Assembly: GCF_006715175.1 (NCBI RefSeq)
Contig: NZ_VFMQ01000001.1
Location: forward strand, 620,001-684,000
Source of the DNA: Curtobacterium citreum
GTDB taxonomy: Bacteria; Actinomycetota; Actinomycetes; Actinomycetales; Microbacteriaceae
Direction: 5' to 3'
DNA length: 64,000 nt
The translations under genes and the position numbers were made by a program. Below are positions 1 to 7,735 of this stretch, piece by piece (the stretch's first letter is position 1; each line of letters opens with the position of its first letter). The notes beneath the pieces were generated by a model. The model had not been told where the DNA came from. It saw only the letters and a program-made list of their open reading frames with translations, and did no database searches.

Positions 1-3
1 GGG

Positions 4-546
4 TCAGCGCGTGACGCGCAGCCCCTGTCGCTCGAGCTCCGTCAACTGCCAGCCGAGCCACGGGCTCCACGCGAAGGGTGCTCCGGCGACGGACTCCCGG
101 AGCGCGTCCTCGGAGACCCATGCCCACTCGGCGACCTCGTCGTCCGCGGGCGCCGGGACGTCGTCGGTCACGGCGCGGAACACCGGGCAGACCTCGTTCT
201 CGACGATGCCCGAGGCGTCCACCGCGCGGTACCGGAAGTCGGGCAGCACGAGCTCGACGTCGCGGACGGTGATGCCCAGCTCGCGCGACGCTCGACGGGC
301 GACGGCGTCCTCGAACGCCTCGTCCGGGCCGGGGTGGCCGCAGAACGTGTTGGTCCACACCCCGGGCCAGGTCTTCTTCGAGAGCGCACGACGGGTGACG
401 AGGACGTCGCCGTCGGTGTTCCGCACGTGGCACGAGAACGCCAGGTGGAGGGGAGTGTCGGTCGTGTGCACCGCGAACTTGTCCGCCGTGCCGACCGGGG
501 TACGGTCCTCGGCCAGCAGGACGACGGTTTCCGGGAAAGTGTTCAT
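4..546 (-). CDS. idi: Isopentenyl-diphosphate delta-isomerase, type I (NUDIX)
   Basis: Interconverts IPP and DMAPP in the cytosol and so balances the two substrates used by the prenyl synthase opposite. The 180-residue protein shows the type I signatures: the catalytic-Cys motif TNTFCGHPG (about residues 65-73), the NUDIX-like run EAFEDAVARRASRELGI, and ENEVCPVF carrying the second catalytic Glu. The length fits bacterial Idi. The ATG at 546 was chosen because the protein begins MNTFPETVVLL at the expected position; the frame stays open far upstream only as antisense of crtE. It is divergent from crtE with 21 bp between start codons, so the two are probably controlled together to feed carotenoid synthesis. 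Confidence 0.96.
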   Translation of the reverse strand: MNTFPETVVLLAEDRTPVGTADKFAVHTTDTPLHLAFSCHVRNTDGDVLVTRRALSKKTWPGVWTNTFCGHPGPDEAFEDAVARRASRELGITVRDVELVLPDFRYRAVDASGIVENEVCPVFRAVTDDVPAPADDEVAEWAWVSEDALRESVAGAPFAWSPWLGWQLTELERQGLRVTR

Positions 547-567
547 CTGCCCCGATAGGTTAGGCCA
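547..567. promoter_or_regulatory. Divergent idi/crtE promoter with overlapping -10 boxes
   Basis: Only 21 bp separate the two ATGs. On the plus strand TAGGTT (556-561) lies exactly six bases before the crtE ATG. On the minus strand TAACCT (557-562 complement) lies ten bases before the idi ATG. Both genes would therefore have no leader or a very short one, the two -10 boxes overlap, and any -35 or operator must sit inside the opposing coding sequence. No Shine-Dalgarno is visible for either gene. The -10 assignment is inference from position and sequence. Confidence 0.55.
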
Positions 568-1626
568 ATGAGCGAGGAAGCGGCCACCGTGGCGCAGATC
601 GACCTGGGGTTGGTCGACGACTGCATCGAACGCTTCTTCACCGTGTCCTCGGCCCGGGCCCGTCGCTTCGGCCGCCCGTCGGAGGAACTCTGGCGCGTGC
701 TCCGCAAGGCGAGCATGGGCGGCAAGCGCTTCCGTCCCCGCATGGTCCTCACCGCCTACGGCTTCCTCGGCGGCACCGACCACCACGCGGCCGCGAACGT
801 CGCCGCCGCCTACGAGCTCCTGCACACCGCCCTGGTCGTGCACGACGACGTCATCGATCGCGACTGGTCCCGCCGCGGTGAGCCGAACGTCGCCGGGTCG
901 TTCCGCGACACCGGCACGACGGGCGGCCTCGCACTGCCGACCGCCGAGCACCGTGGCGTGAGCGCGGCCGTCATCGCCGGTGACCTGGCGCTGGTCGCCG
1001 CGGCCCGGTTCATCGAGGCCTCGGGCGTCACCGGCGAGCGACGCTCCCGGCTGCTCGAGATCCTCGACGACGCGGTCTTCGCGAGCGCGGCCGGCGAGAT
1101 GACCGACGTCGACCTGGCGCACGGCGTGATGCCCTCGGTGGACGAGGTCCTCGCGATGGAACGGGCGAAGACGAGCGTCTACTCGTTCGAGGCGCCGCTG
1201 CAGTCCGGCGCGGTCCTGGCCGGCGCTCCGGAGTTCGTGGTCGAGGCGCTCGGGGCCTTCGGCCGCGAGATCGGGATCGCCTACCAGATCGTGGACGACC
1301 TGCTCGGGGTGTACGGCGACGAGGCCGCGACCGGCAAGTCCGTCCTCGGCGACCTCCGCGAGGGCAAGCGCACCATGCTCGTCGCCTACGCGGCCACCAC
1401 GGACTGCTGGGACGACATCGCGCCGTACCTCGGCGACCCCGACCTGACCGAGGAGCGTGCCGCCGAACTCCGTGCGACCCTGGAGACCTGCGGCGCCCGC
1501 TCGGCTGCCGAGTCCCGGATCGCCGAGCACGCCGCACTCGCCCGGGCCGAGCTCGCGGCGCTGCCGTACGACCTCGCCGACCGACTGGAGGGCCTCGTGA
1601 CCGAACTGCTGGAGCGCGTGCGGTGA
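568..1626 (+). CDS. crtE: Geranylgeranyl diphosphate synthase (CrtE)
   Basis: Trans-polyprenyl diphosphate synthase that condenses IPP with allylic diphosphates to give GGPP, the entry point to carotenoids. The 352-residue protein has the GGKRFRP substrate-binding motif near residue 50, a first Asp-rich motif in VVHDDVIDRD (about 90-99) and a second in YQIVDDLLGVYGD (about 238-250). First gene of the crt operon: its TGA overlaps the crtB GTG. The ATG at 568 sits six bases after a TAGGTT -10 box with no ribosome-binding site, which suggests a leaderless mRNA. GGPP rather than FPP as product is inferred from the operon. Confidence 0.95.
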   Translation: MSEEAATVAQIDLGLVDDCIERFFTVSSARARRFGRPSEELWRVLRKASMGGKRFRPRMVLTAYGFLGGTDHHAAANVAAAYELLHTALVVHDDVIDRDWSRRGEPNVAGSFRDTGTTGGLALPTAEHRGVSAAVIAGDLALVAAARFIEASGVTGERRSRLLEILDDAVFASAAGEMTDVDLAHGVMPSVDEVLAMERAKTSVYSFEAPLQSGAVLAGAPEFVVEALGAFGREIGIAYQIVDDLLGVYGDEAATGKSVLGDLREGKRTMLVAYAATTDCWDDIAPYLGDPDLTEERAAELRATLETCGARSAAESRIAEHAALARAELAALPYDLADRLEGLVTELLERVR

Positions 1627-2540
1627 CCCAGACCGCACCCCCGCGTCTGCCCCTGTACGACGCGACGGCCGAGGCTGCGTCCGGGGTGGTCATCGAGCGC
1701 TACTCGACGTCCTTCGGACTCGCCAGCCGGCTGCTCACGAAGGACACCCGCGAGCACATCCGGAACGTCTACGCCCTGGTCCGCGTCGCCGACGAGGTCG
1801 TCGACGGTCCCGCGACCGAGGCCGGGCTCGACCACGACCTCGCCCGCACGGTCCTCGACGAGCTCGAGGCGGACACCGAGCGGGCGATGGCGCTCGGCTT
1901 CTCGGTGAACCCCGTCGTGCACGCCTTCGCCCGCACCGCCCGCGTCACCGGGTTCGGCCCGGAGCTCACGAAGCCGTTCTTCGCGTCGATGCGCATGGAC
2001 CTCGAGCGGACCGAGCACGACCAGGAGTCCTTCGACCGCTACGTGTACGGCTCCGCCGAGGTCGTCGGGCTCATGTGCCTGCGTGCCTTCGTGCACCGCG
2101 CGGGCCGGCCGACGTTCGACGACACCGTGCTCGTGGACGGCGCGCGGGCCCTGGGCGCCGCGTTCCAGAAGGTCAACTTCCTCCGCGACCTGCACGCCGA
2201 CTTCGAGGTCCTCGGCCGCTCGTACTTCCCGGGCGTCGACATCCGCTCGTTCGACGAGACGACGAAACGCCGCCTGGTCGCCGACGTGCAGGCCGACCTC
2301 GACCGTGCCGCGCTGACGGTGCCGCTGCTCCCCGCCGACGCGCGCAAGGCCGTCGGACTCGCGCACGCGCTGTTCCAGGAGCTCAACGACCGCATCGCGG
2401 CGACCCCGGCGGACCGGCTGGTCACCAGCCGGGTGCGCGTCCCGAACCCGGTCAAGGCCCGGCTCGCCGCGCAGGTGCTCGCCGGTCGCGCGCCGCTCGC
2501 GTCCCGGGCCGCGCACCACCGGACGGGAGGCTCGCGGTGA
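1623..2540 (+). CDS. crtB: Phytoene synthase (CrtB)
   Basis: Joins two GGPP to 15-cis-phytoene, the first committed carotenoid step. The 305-residue protein carries the squalene/phytoene synthase motifs: YALVRVADEVVD (first Asp-rich region), YVYGSAEVVGLMC and the second region KVNFLRDLHADFEVLGRSYFP. The GTG start at 1623 overlaps the crtE stop (GTGA) and the crtB stop overlaps the crtI GTG in the same way, so translation is probably coupled along the operon. Length and motif order are normal for the family. Confidence 0.96.
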   Translation: MTQTAPPRLPLYDATAEAASGVVIERYSTSFGLASRLLTKDTREHIRNVYALVRVADEVVDGPATEAGLDHDLARTVLDELEADTERAMALGFSVNPVVHAFARTARVTGFGPELTKPFFASMRMDLERTEHDQESFDRYVYGSAEVVGLMCLRAFVHRAGRPTFDDTVLVDGARALGAAFQKVNFLRDLHADFEVLGRSYFPGVDIRSFDETTKRRLVADVQADLDRAALTVPLLPADARKAVGLAHALFQELNDRIAATPADRLVTSRVRVPNPVKARLAAQVLAGRAPLASRAAHHRTGGSR

Positions 2541-4180
2541 CCCCGCCACGCGCCTCCGGTCAGAAGGCGGTCCCGACCACCCCGGGACGCACGGTGCCCG
2601 CCCGTCGTGTCGTCGTCGTCGGTGGTGGCATCAGCGGACTCGCGTCCGCCGCACTGCTCGCGCGGGAGGGCTACGCCGTCACGGTGCTCGAGCAGCGCGA
2701 CCAGCTCGGTGGCCGCGCCGGTTCGTGGGAGCGCGACGGCTTCCGGTTCGACACCGGGCCGTCGTGGTACCTCATGCCCGAGGTGTTCGACCACTTCTTC
2801 CAGCTGCTCGGTACCTCCGCGGACGCCGAGATGGAGCTGATCAAGCTCGACCCGGGCTACCGCGTGTACTCCGAGGGGCACGACGAACCGATCGACCTGC
2901 TCGCCGACAGAGAGGCCAACATCGCGCTCTTCGAGTCGATCGAGCCCGGTGCCGGCGACCGCATGCGGAAGTACCTCGACTCGGCGGCCGACACGTACGC
3001 GATGGCCGTCCGCCGGTTCCTGTACACGACCTTCGAGGACCTCACGAAGCTCGCGGCGCCCGACGTGCTCCGTCGTCTGCCGAAGCTCGCGCGCCTGCTG
3101 CTCCAGCCGCTGTCGACCTTCGCGTCGAAGGCCGTCCGGGACCGCCGGCTGTGGCAGGTCCTCGGCTACCCGGCGGTGTTCCTCGGCACGAGCCCGTACG
3201 CGGCGCCGAGCATGTACCACCTGATGAGCCACCTCGACCTGGCCGACGGAGTGCTCTACCCGAAGGGCGGGATCACCGAGGTCATCGCCGCCGTCGAGCG
3301 CGTGGCCCGGCGCGAGGGCGTCACCATCGCCACCGAGTCGCCGGTCGAGCAGATCCTCGTCGAGGACGGCCATGTCACGGGTGTCGTCCACCGCGACGCG
3401 ACCGGTGCCCGGCACACCCTGCCGGCCGACCTCGTCGTGAGCGCGTCGGACCTGCACCACACCGAGCTGCACCTGCTGGGCCCCGAGCACCGCACCTACC
3501 CCGAGGCGCACTGGCGGAAGCGCGATCCGGGTCCGAGCGCCGTGCTCGCGTACCTCGGCGTCGACGGCCCCGTCCCCGGGCTGCTGCACCACACCCTCGT
3601 GTTCACCGAGGACTGGCAGGCGAACTTCGGCGCGATCTTCGGCAAGGACCGGCACGTGCCGGACCCCGCGTCGATCTACGTGTGCGCGCCCTCGCTCACC
3701 GACGACTCCGTCGCGCCCGAGGGCACGAGCAACCTGTTCGTCCTCGTACCGCTGCCGGCCGACCTGTCCATCGGCAAGGGCGGCATCGACGGTGCCGGCG
3801 ACGCCGAGGTCGAGCGGATCGCCGACCGGGCGATCGACGTCATCGCCGAGCGCGCCGGTGTCCCCGACCTGCGGGACCGGATCCGGGTGCGCCGGACGAT
3901 CGGCCCGCAGGACTTCGCCGACGACTACAACGCCTGGAGCGGCTCGATGCTCGGGCCGGCGCACACGCTGGCGCAGAGCGCGTTCTTCCGCGAGAAGAAC
4001 GTCTCGGGCAGGGTCCAGGGGCTCTACTACGCGGGCGCCTCGACGACCCCGGGCATCGGGTTGCCGATGTGCCTGATCAGCGCCGAGGTCCTGCTCAAGC
4101 GCATCCACGGCGACACGAGCACCGAACCGCTGCCGACCCCGCTGCCCTCGCCCGTGGGTTCGTCGCGGACCGCTGGCTGA
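2537..4180 (+). CDS. crtI: Phytoene desaturase (CrtI)
   Basis: FAD-dependent desaturase converting phytoene stepwise to lycopene. The N terminus has the Rossmann FAD motif VVVVGGGISGLASAALLAREG followed by LGGRAGSW, and the C terminus has the CrtI signature GLYYAGASTTPGIGLPMCLISAE. The start is the GTG at 2537, which overlaps the crtB stop and precedes the FAD motif by about 25 residues (547 aa in all); the frame runs further upstream only as a shadow of crtB. Downstream it overlaps crtYe by one base. Lycopene as product is inferred from the lycopene-elongase and cyclase genes that follow. Confidence 0.95.
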   Translation: MTPPRASGQKAVPTTPGRTVPARRVVVVGGGISGLASAALLAREGYAVTVLEQRDQLGGRAGSWERDGFRFDTGPSWYLMPEVFDHFFQLLGTSADAEMELIKLDPGYRVYSEGHDEPIDLLADREANIALFESIEPGAGDRMRKYLDSAADTYAMAVRRFLYTTFEDLTKLAAPDVLRRLPKLARLLLQPLSTFASKAVRDRRLWQVLGYPAVFLGTSPYAAPSMYHLMSHLDLADGVLYPKGGITEVIAAVERVARREGVTIATESPVEQILVEDGHVTGVVHRDATGARHTLPADLVVSASDLHHTELHLLGPEHRTYPEAHWRKRDPGPSAVLAYLGVDGPVPGLLHHTLVFTEDWQANFGAIFGKDRHVPDPASIYVCAPSLTDDSVAPEGTSNLFVLVPLPADLSIGKGGIDGAGDAEVERIADRAIDVIAERAGVPDLRDRIRVRRTIGPQDFADDYNAWSGSMLGPAHTLAQSAFFREKNVSGRVQGLYYAGASTTPGIGLPMCLISAEVLLKRIHGDTSTEPLPTPLPSPVGSSRTAG

Positions 4181-4521
4181 TGCCGGGGCTGTACCTCGCC
4201 GGACTGCTCGTGTCGATCACCGGCGTCGCGGTGCTCGACGCCCGCTACCGCCTGTTCTTCTGGCGGGCACCGTGGCGGGCGGCGACCGTGATGGCCGTCG
4301 GCCTCGTGTTCTTCATGGTGTGGGACGTCGCCGGGGTCGCCCTCGGCATCTTCTTCATCGGTCCGCAGGACCTGCTGACGGGCATCCTGCTCGCACCGGA
4401 CGTCCCGCTCGAGGAGCTCTTCTTCCTGGTGCTGCTCTGCTGGACGACGATGGACCTGGTCGGGTTCGTCCGACCCGTGCTCGAACGCCGGGCATCGGCC
4501 GCGGGACGGTCACGGTCGTGA
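4180..4521 (+). CDS. crtYe: C50 carotenoid cyclase subunit (CrtYe)
   Basis: Small membrane protein of 113 residues of the heterodimeric lycopene-cyclase-domain family. In corynebacteria CrtYe and CrtYf together cyclise the C50 intermediate flavuxanthin. Three hydrophobic segments are visible (about residues 3-20, 32-58 and 72-92), with the family-type acidic run PDVPLEELFFL between the second and third. The start ATG at 4180 shares a base with the crtI stop; the stop overlaps the crtYf GTG. Whether the rings are epsilon (decaprenoxanthin) or gamma (sarcinaxanthin) cannot be read from the sequence; gene order matches the corynebacterial epsilon-type cluster. Confidence 0.87.
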   Translation: MPGLYLAGLLVSITGVAVLDARYRLFFWRAPWRAATVMAVGLVFFMVWDVAGVALGIFFIGPQDLLTGILLAPDVPLEELFFLVLLCWTTMDLVGFVRPVLERRASAAGRSRS

Positions 4522-4880
4522 ACGCCACCTACGCGCTCCTCGCGCTGCCGTTCTTCGCCGTGGTCGCCGTCGTCGCGGTCGTGGCGGGGGTCGTCGCGCG
4601 GCGTCGGGGACGCGGCGGTGCCGCCGCTCGGGGTTCCCGCCGGGTCGCTGTCGCCACCTCGGTCGTCGCGGGCATCGCCCTGCTCGTCATGACGATCGTG
4701 TTCGACAACGTGATCGTCGGCACGGGCGTCGTCGCGTACGACGCATCGCTGATCAGCGGGCTGAAGATCGGTGTGATCCCGGTCGAGGACCTGGCGTACT
4801 CGATCGCGGCCGTCGTGCTGCTGCCCAGCCTGTGGGTCCTGTTCGACCGCTCCACCCCCGTACCGGAGGAGACCCCGTGA
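4518..4880 (+). CDS. crtYf: C50 carotenoid cyclase subunit (CrtYf)
   Basis: Second half of the two-subunit cyclase, 120 residues and mostly hydrophobic, with membrane segments near residues 5-25, 45-65 and 93-110. It contains FDNVIVGTGVVAYD and the conserved-looking IPVEDLAYSI motif of the lycopene cyclase domain. The GTG start at 4518 overlaps the crtYe stop; translation is likely coupled. It should act in the membrane with CrtYe on the product of CrtEb, encoded next. The assignment to Yf rather than the Micrococcus Yh subunit rests on gene order only. Confidence 0.86.
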   Translation: MNATYALLALPFFAVVAVVAVVAGVVARRRGRGGAAARGSRRVAVATSVVAGIALLVMTIVFDNVIVGTGVVAYDASLISGLKIGVIPVEDLAYSIAAVVLLPSLWVLFDRSTPVPEETP

Positions 4881-5803
4881 ACGCCACCACTGCCTCCAGG
4901 CCGTCGACCCTGCGCGCGCTGTTCGTGTCGTCGCGGCCGATCAGCTGGGTGAACACCGCCTACCCGTTCGGGGCGGCCTACCTGCTCGGCAGCGGGGTCG
5001 GCGTCGAGGGCGGCGGCGGGTTCTCGCTCGTCGCGTTCCTCGTCGGCGTCGTGTACTTCCTCGTGCCCTACAACCTGGCGATGTACGGGATCAACGACGT
5101 CTTCGACTACGAGTCCGACCTGCGGAACCCGCGGAAGGGCGGCGTCGAGGGCGCCCTGCTCGACAAGAGCGTGCACCGCACGACGCTCTGGGCCGTGGTC
5201 GTGACGAACGTCCCGTTCCTCGTGGCGCTCGTCGTGCTCGGGGCGCTGTCCGGCAACGGCCCGTGGTCGTGGCTGGTGCTCGCCATCAGCGTGTTCGCGG
5301 TGATCGCGTACTCGGCGCCGGGACTGCGCTTCAAGGAGAAGCCGTTCCTCGACTCGCTCACGTCGTCGACGCACTTCGTGTCGCCGGCGGTCTACGGCCT
5401 GGCGCTCGCGGGGCCCGTGTGGACCGGGCAGCTCGTCGCGGTGTGCGTGGCGTTCTTCCTGTGGGGCGTGGCCTCGCACGCGTTCGGAGCGGTGCAGGAC
5501 GTGCTCGCGGACCGGGCGGGCGGGATCGGCTCCGTGGCGACGGTGATCGGCGCGCGGGCGACTGTGCGCCTGGCGTTCGTGGCGTACCTCGTCGCGGGCG
5601 TCGCGCTGCTGTTCTCGGACTTCCCGGGGCCGATCGCGGCGATCGTCGTCGTGCCGTACGCGCTCAACGTCCTGCCGTGGTGGAACGTCACGGACGCCGG
5701 GGCCGAGTCGGCGAACGCGGGGTGGAAGCGGTTCCTCTGGATCAACTACCTCGCCGGTTTCATCGTCACGATGGCGCTCATCGCCTACGCGTTCACGCAC
5801 TGA
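4877..5803 (+). CDS. crtEb: Lycopene elongase, UbiA-family prenyltransferase (CrtEb)
   Basis: Adds two C5 units (DMAPP) to lycopene, giving C45 and then C50 carotenoid before cyclisation. The 308-residue polytopic protein has both UbiA Asp-rich motifs, NDVFDYESD near residue 77 and QDVLADRAGG near residue 207, among about eight membrane segments. The GTG start at 4877 overlaps the crtYf stop. Last gene of the operon; a long inverted repeat follows. The order crtE-B-I-Ye-Yf-Eb matches Corynebacterium glutamicum except that no transporter gene lies between crtE and crtB. Confidence 0.92.
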   Translation: MNATTASRPSTLRALFVSSRPISWVNTAYPFGAAYLLGSGVGVEGGGGFSLVAFLVGVVYFLVPYNLAMYGINDVFDYESDLRNPRKGGVEGALLDKSVHRTTLWAVVVTNVPFLVALVVLGALSGNGPWSWLVLAISVFAVIAYSAPGLRFKEKPFLDSLTSSTHFVSPAVYGLALAGPVWTGQLVAVCVAFFLWGVASHAFGAVQDVLADRAGGIGSVATVIGARATVRLAFVAYLVAGVALLFSDFPGPIAAIVVVPYALNVLPWWNVTDAGAESANAGWKRFLWINYLAGFIVTMALIAYAFTH

Positions 5804-5859
5804 CCGGACCGGCCCGCCCGCCGTTCCGCCGCCGGGCGGTCCGTCGTTCCGACCGTCGA

Positions 5860-5911
5860 TGGAGCAGCAGACGTCGAGTCGGCCCGCGGACACCCGACGT
5901 CTTCTGCTCCA
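5860..5911. terminator. Long inverted repeat downstream of crtEb
   Basis: Two 17-base arms (5860-5876 and 5895-5911) pair with one mismatch around an 18-base loop, in the 220-bp gap between crtEb and the next gene. There is no U tract. It would end or protect the crt transcript; a protein-binding role is also possible because the arms contain GACGTC-type sequence. Confidence 0.55.
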
Positions 5912-6023
5912 CCGACGAGACGCAGACGATCCCGCCCGCCTGCGCGCCCCCGCCGCAGCCCCTGACAGACTGGACGCACGCGCCGCGGGAGTCGTGGGGC
6001 GCCGGTCACGAAGGAGTGCACGC

Positions 6024-7067
6024 ATGACGGTCCGAATCATCCACGTCGGTCTCGGAGGGTGGGGCGGCAACTGGGCCCGCACCGCCATCCCGCAGGTCAC
6101 CGAAGTGGAGGTGGTCGGGCTCGTCGACCCGAGTGCGGCCACGCTCGAGGCCGTCCGCACCGACCTCGGCATGCCGGAGAGCAGCGCGTTCGCGTCCCTC
6201 ACCGAGGCCCTCGCCGCGGTCGAGGCCGACGCCGTCGTCATCACCGCCCCGGCCGTCACCCACGTGCCGCTCGCGCTCGAGGCGCTCGAGGCCGGTAAGC
6301 ACGTGCTCGTCGAGAAGCCGTTCGCGAACTCCACGGACGAGGCGCTGCAGGCCGTCCGCCGGGCCGAGGAGCTCGGCCTCGTGCTGCAGGTCAGCCAGAA
6401 CTACCGCTGGTACCCGGCGCCCCGCGTCGTGCAGGAGCTGCTCGAGGCGGACGCCGTCGGGGAGCTCTCGGCGATCGACATCGACTTCCGGCAGTGGGAC
6501 AACGACGAGCCCGTCGAGACCTACCCGCACTACCGGTTCCCGCACCCGATGATCAACGACATGGCGATCCACCACTTCGACCTGCTCCGGATGGTCACCG
6601 GTCGCGAGGCCGTCCGGGTGTACGCCCGCGCCTCGTACCCGTCGTACAGCAAGTACCAGGACGAGGCGATCACCTCGATGGTCATCGAGCTCGAGGGCGG
6701 CCTCGTCGTGAGCTACCGCGGCAGCTGGCTGAGCCGGGCGCCGCGCACCGCCTGGGCCGGCGAGTGGAGCATCCAGGGCGAGGACGGCGAGCTCTGGTTC
6801 ACGAGCCGCGACGGCTCGCCGAGCGAGGTCGCCGGTGACCGCGTCACGCTCCGGAAGGACCAGGACGCGGCGGCAGAACCCGTCGAGCTGCCCTCGATGC
6901 AGCACGCCGACCGGCAGGGCGGGCTGCAGGCCTTCGCCCGGTCGGTCGAGGGCGGTCCGGCTCCCGAGACGAGCGGCCGCGACAACCTACGGAGCCTCGC
7001 GGTCATGGAGGCGGCGGGGCGCTCGGCGGTCTCCGGCGTCCCCGAGGACGTCGTCCTCCCGGACTGA
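6024..7067 (+). CDS. Gfo/Idh/MocA family NAD(P)-dependent oxidoreductase
   Basis: Soluble dehydrogenase of 347 residues, probably acting on a sugar or inositol derivative. The N terminus is a Rossmann fold (HVGLGGWGGNWA, residues 7-18), the family EKP motif is at VLVEKPFANS near residue 95, and the C-terminal half has the family beta-sheet domain with NDMAIHHFDLLRMV (catalytic-type His pair). The start ATG at 6024 has AAGGAG at 6011-6016. It stands alone between the crt terminator and a perfect hairpin, so it is probably monocistronic. The substrate cannot be told from sequence. Confidence 0.85.
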   Translation: MTVRIIHVGLGGWGGNWARTAIPQVTEVEVVGLVDPSAATLEAVRTDLGMPESSAFASLTEALAAVEADAVVITAPAVTHVPLALEALEAGKHVLVEKPFANSTDEALQAVRRAEELGLVLQVSQNYRWYPAPRVVQELLEADAVGELSAIDIDFRQWDNDEPVETYPHYRFPHPMINDMAIHHFDLLRMVTGREAVRVYARASYPSYSKYQDEAITSMVIELEGGLVVSYRGSWLSRAPRTAWAGEWSIQGEDGELWFTSRDGSPSEVAGDRVTLRKDQDAAAEPVELPSMQHADRQGGLQAFARSVEGGPAPETSGRDNLRSLAVMEAAGRSAVSGVPEDVVLPD

Positions 7068-7101
7068 CCCGCGCCGCTCGGCGCAGCAGCGCGCGCCGCA
7101 C

Positions 7102-7145
7102 CGGACGGGAGGCACGTGGCGGGCCCGCCACGTGCCTCCCGTCCG
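7102..7145. terminator. Perfect 44-bp palindrome (GGAGGC family)
   Basis: A perfect palindrome centred on GGGCCC (7121-7126), whose arms contain GGAGGCACGTGGC and its complement. It lies 35 bp after the oxidoreductase stop and should form a very strong RNA hairpin. It belongs to a dispersed family seen elsewhere in this window (8811, 31632, 35493, 50772, 53567, 63950). Confidence 0.8.
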
Positions 7146-7209
7146 CTGTCCGGCTGCGCCGGGCGGCTCCGCTGAGACCACGCCGGTCCCGCACTGGTAG
7201 GCACGATGC

Positions 7210-7731
7210 ATGGCCAAGGACAGTCTCCCCGAGCTGGAGCTCGCGAACGTACGCACGCGTGAGCGGCTCACCGACAGCGTCGCCGAGATCCGGCGGCGCT
7301 CGGACGTGCCTGCGCGCACCCGGCTCGCCGTCGCGAAGGCGCGCCAGCGCTGGCACCGCGACCCCACCCCGCTCGTGGCGATGGGCATCACGGCCGTCAC
7401 CGGCATCGCGGCGATCGTCCTCGGGGCGCGCATCGGCCGGACCGACGCCGGGCACCTCGACCGACCGCCGGCGTCGACGGCGTTCACCGCCCTGCTGCCG
7501 TTCGGCGCCCGCGGCGAGCCGGACCCGGACCAGGCGAAGGGCGGACGCAAGGGGCGGAAGGCCCGTCGGAAGGCGGCCGAGGATTCGCTCGAACGCGACC
7601 CGGTGCACCGGAACCGCGTGAAGCAGCGGGCCGGCATCTCGGCCGTGCAGCGTCGGGCGACGGCGAACCGGAAGCAGGCCGCGAAGCGGTCGAAGGCGGC
7701 GGCGAAGGCCCTCGCGAAGACGAAGGGCTGA
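7210..7731 (+). CDS. DUF3618 domain membrane protein
   Basis: 173 residues. The N-terminal 45 residues (LANVRTRERLTDSVAEIRRR) match the DUF3618 pattern found in actinobacterial envelope proteins. One membrane segment lies at about residues 58-78 (VAMGITAVTGIAAIVLGA), and the C-terminal half is a highly basic Lys/Arg/Ala tail likely to be cytoplasmic. The function is not known. The ATG at 7210 follows TAGGCA by six bases and has no ribosome-binding site, so it could be leaderless. It ends four bases before the YihY gene starts, so the two form an operon. Confidence 0.72.
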   Translation: MAKDSLPELELANVRTRERLTDSVAEIRRRSDVPARTRLAVAKARQRWHRDPTPLVAMGITAVTGIAAIVLGARIGRTDAGHLDRPPASTAFTALLPFGARGEPDPDQAKGGRKGRKARRKAAEDSLERDPVHRNRVKQRAGISAVQRRATANRKQAAKRSKAAAKALAKTKG

Positions 7732-7735
7732 GCCG

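Noticed and set aside
547..1638. Minus-strand continuation of idi upstream of its ATG
   Set aside because: Lies antisense to crtE and has no NUDIX homology; idi is complete from 546.
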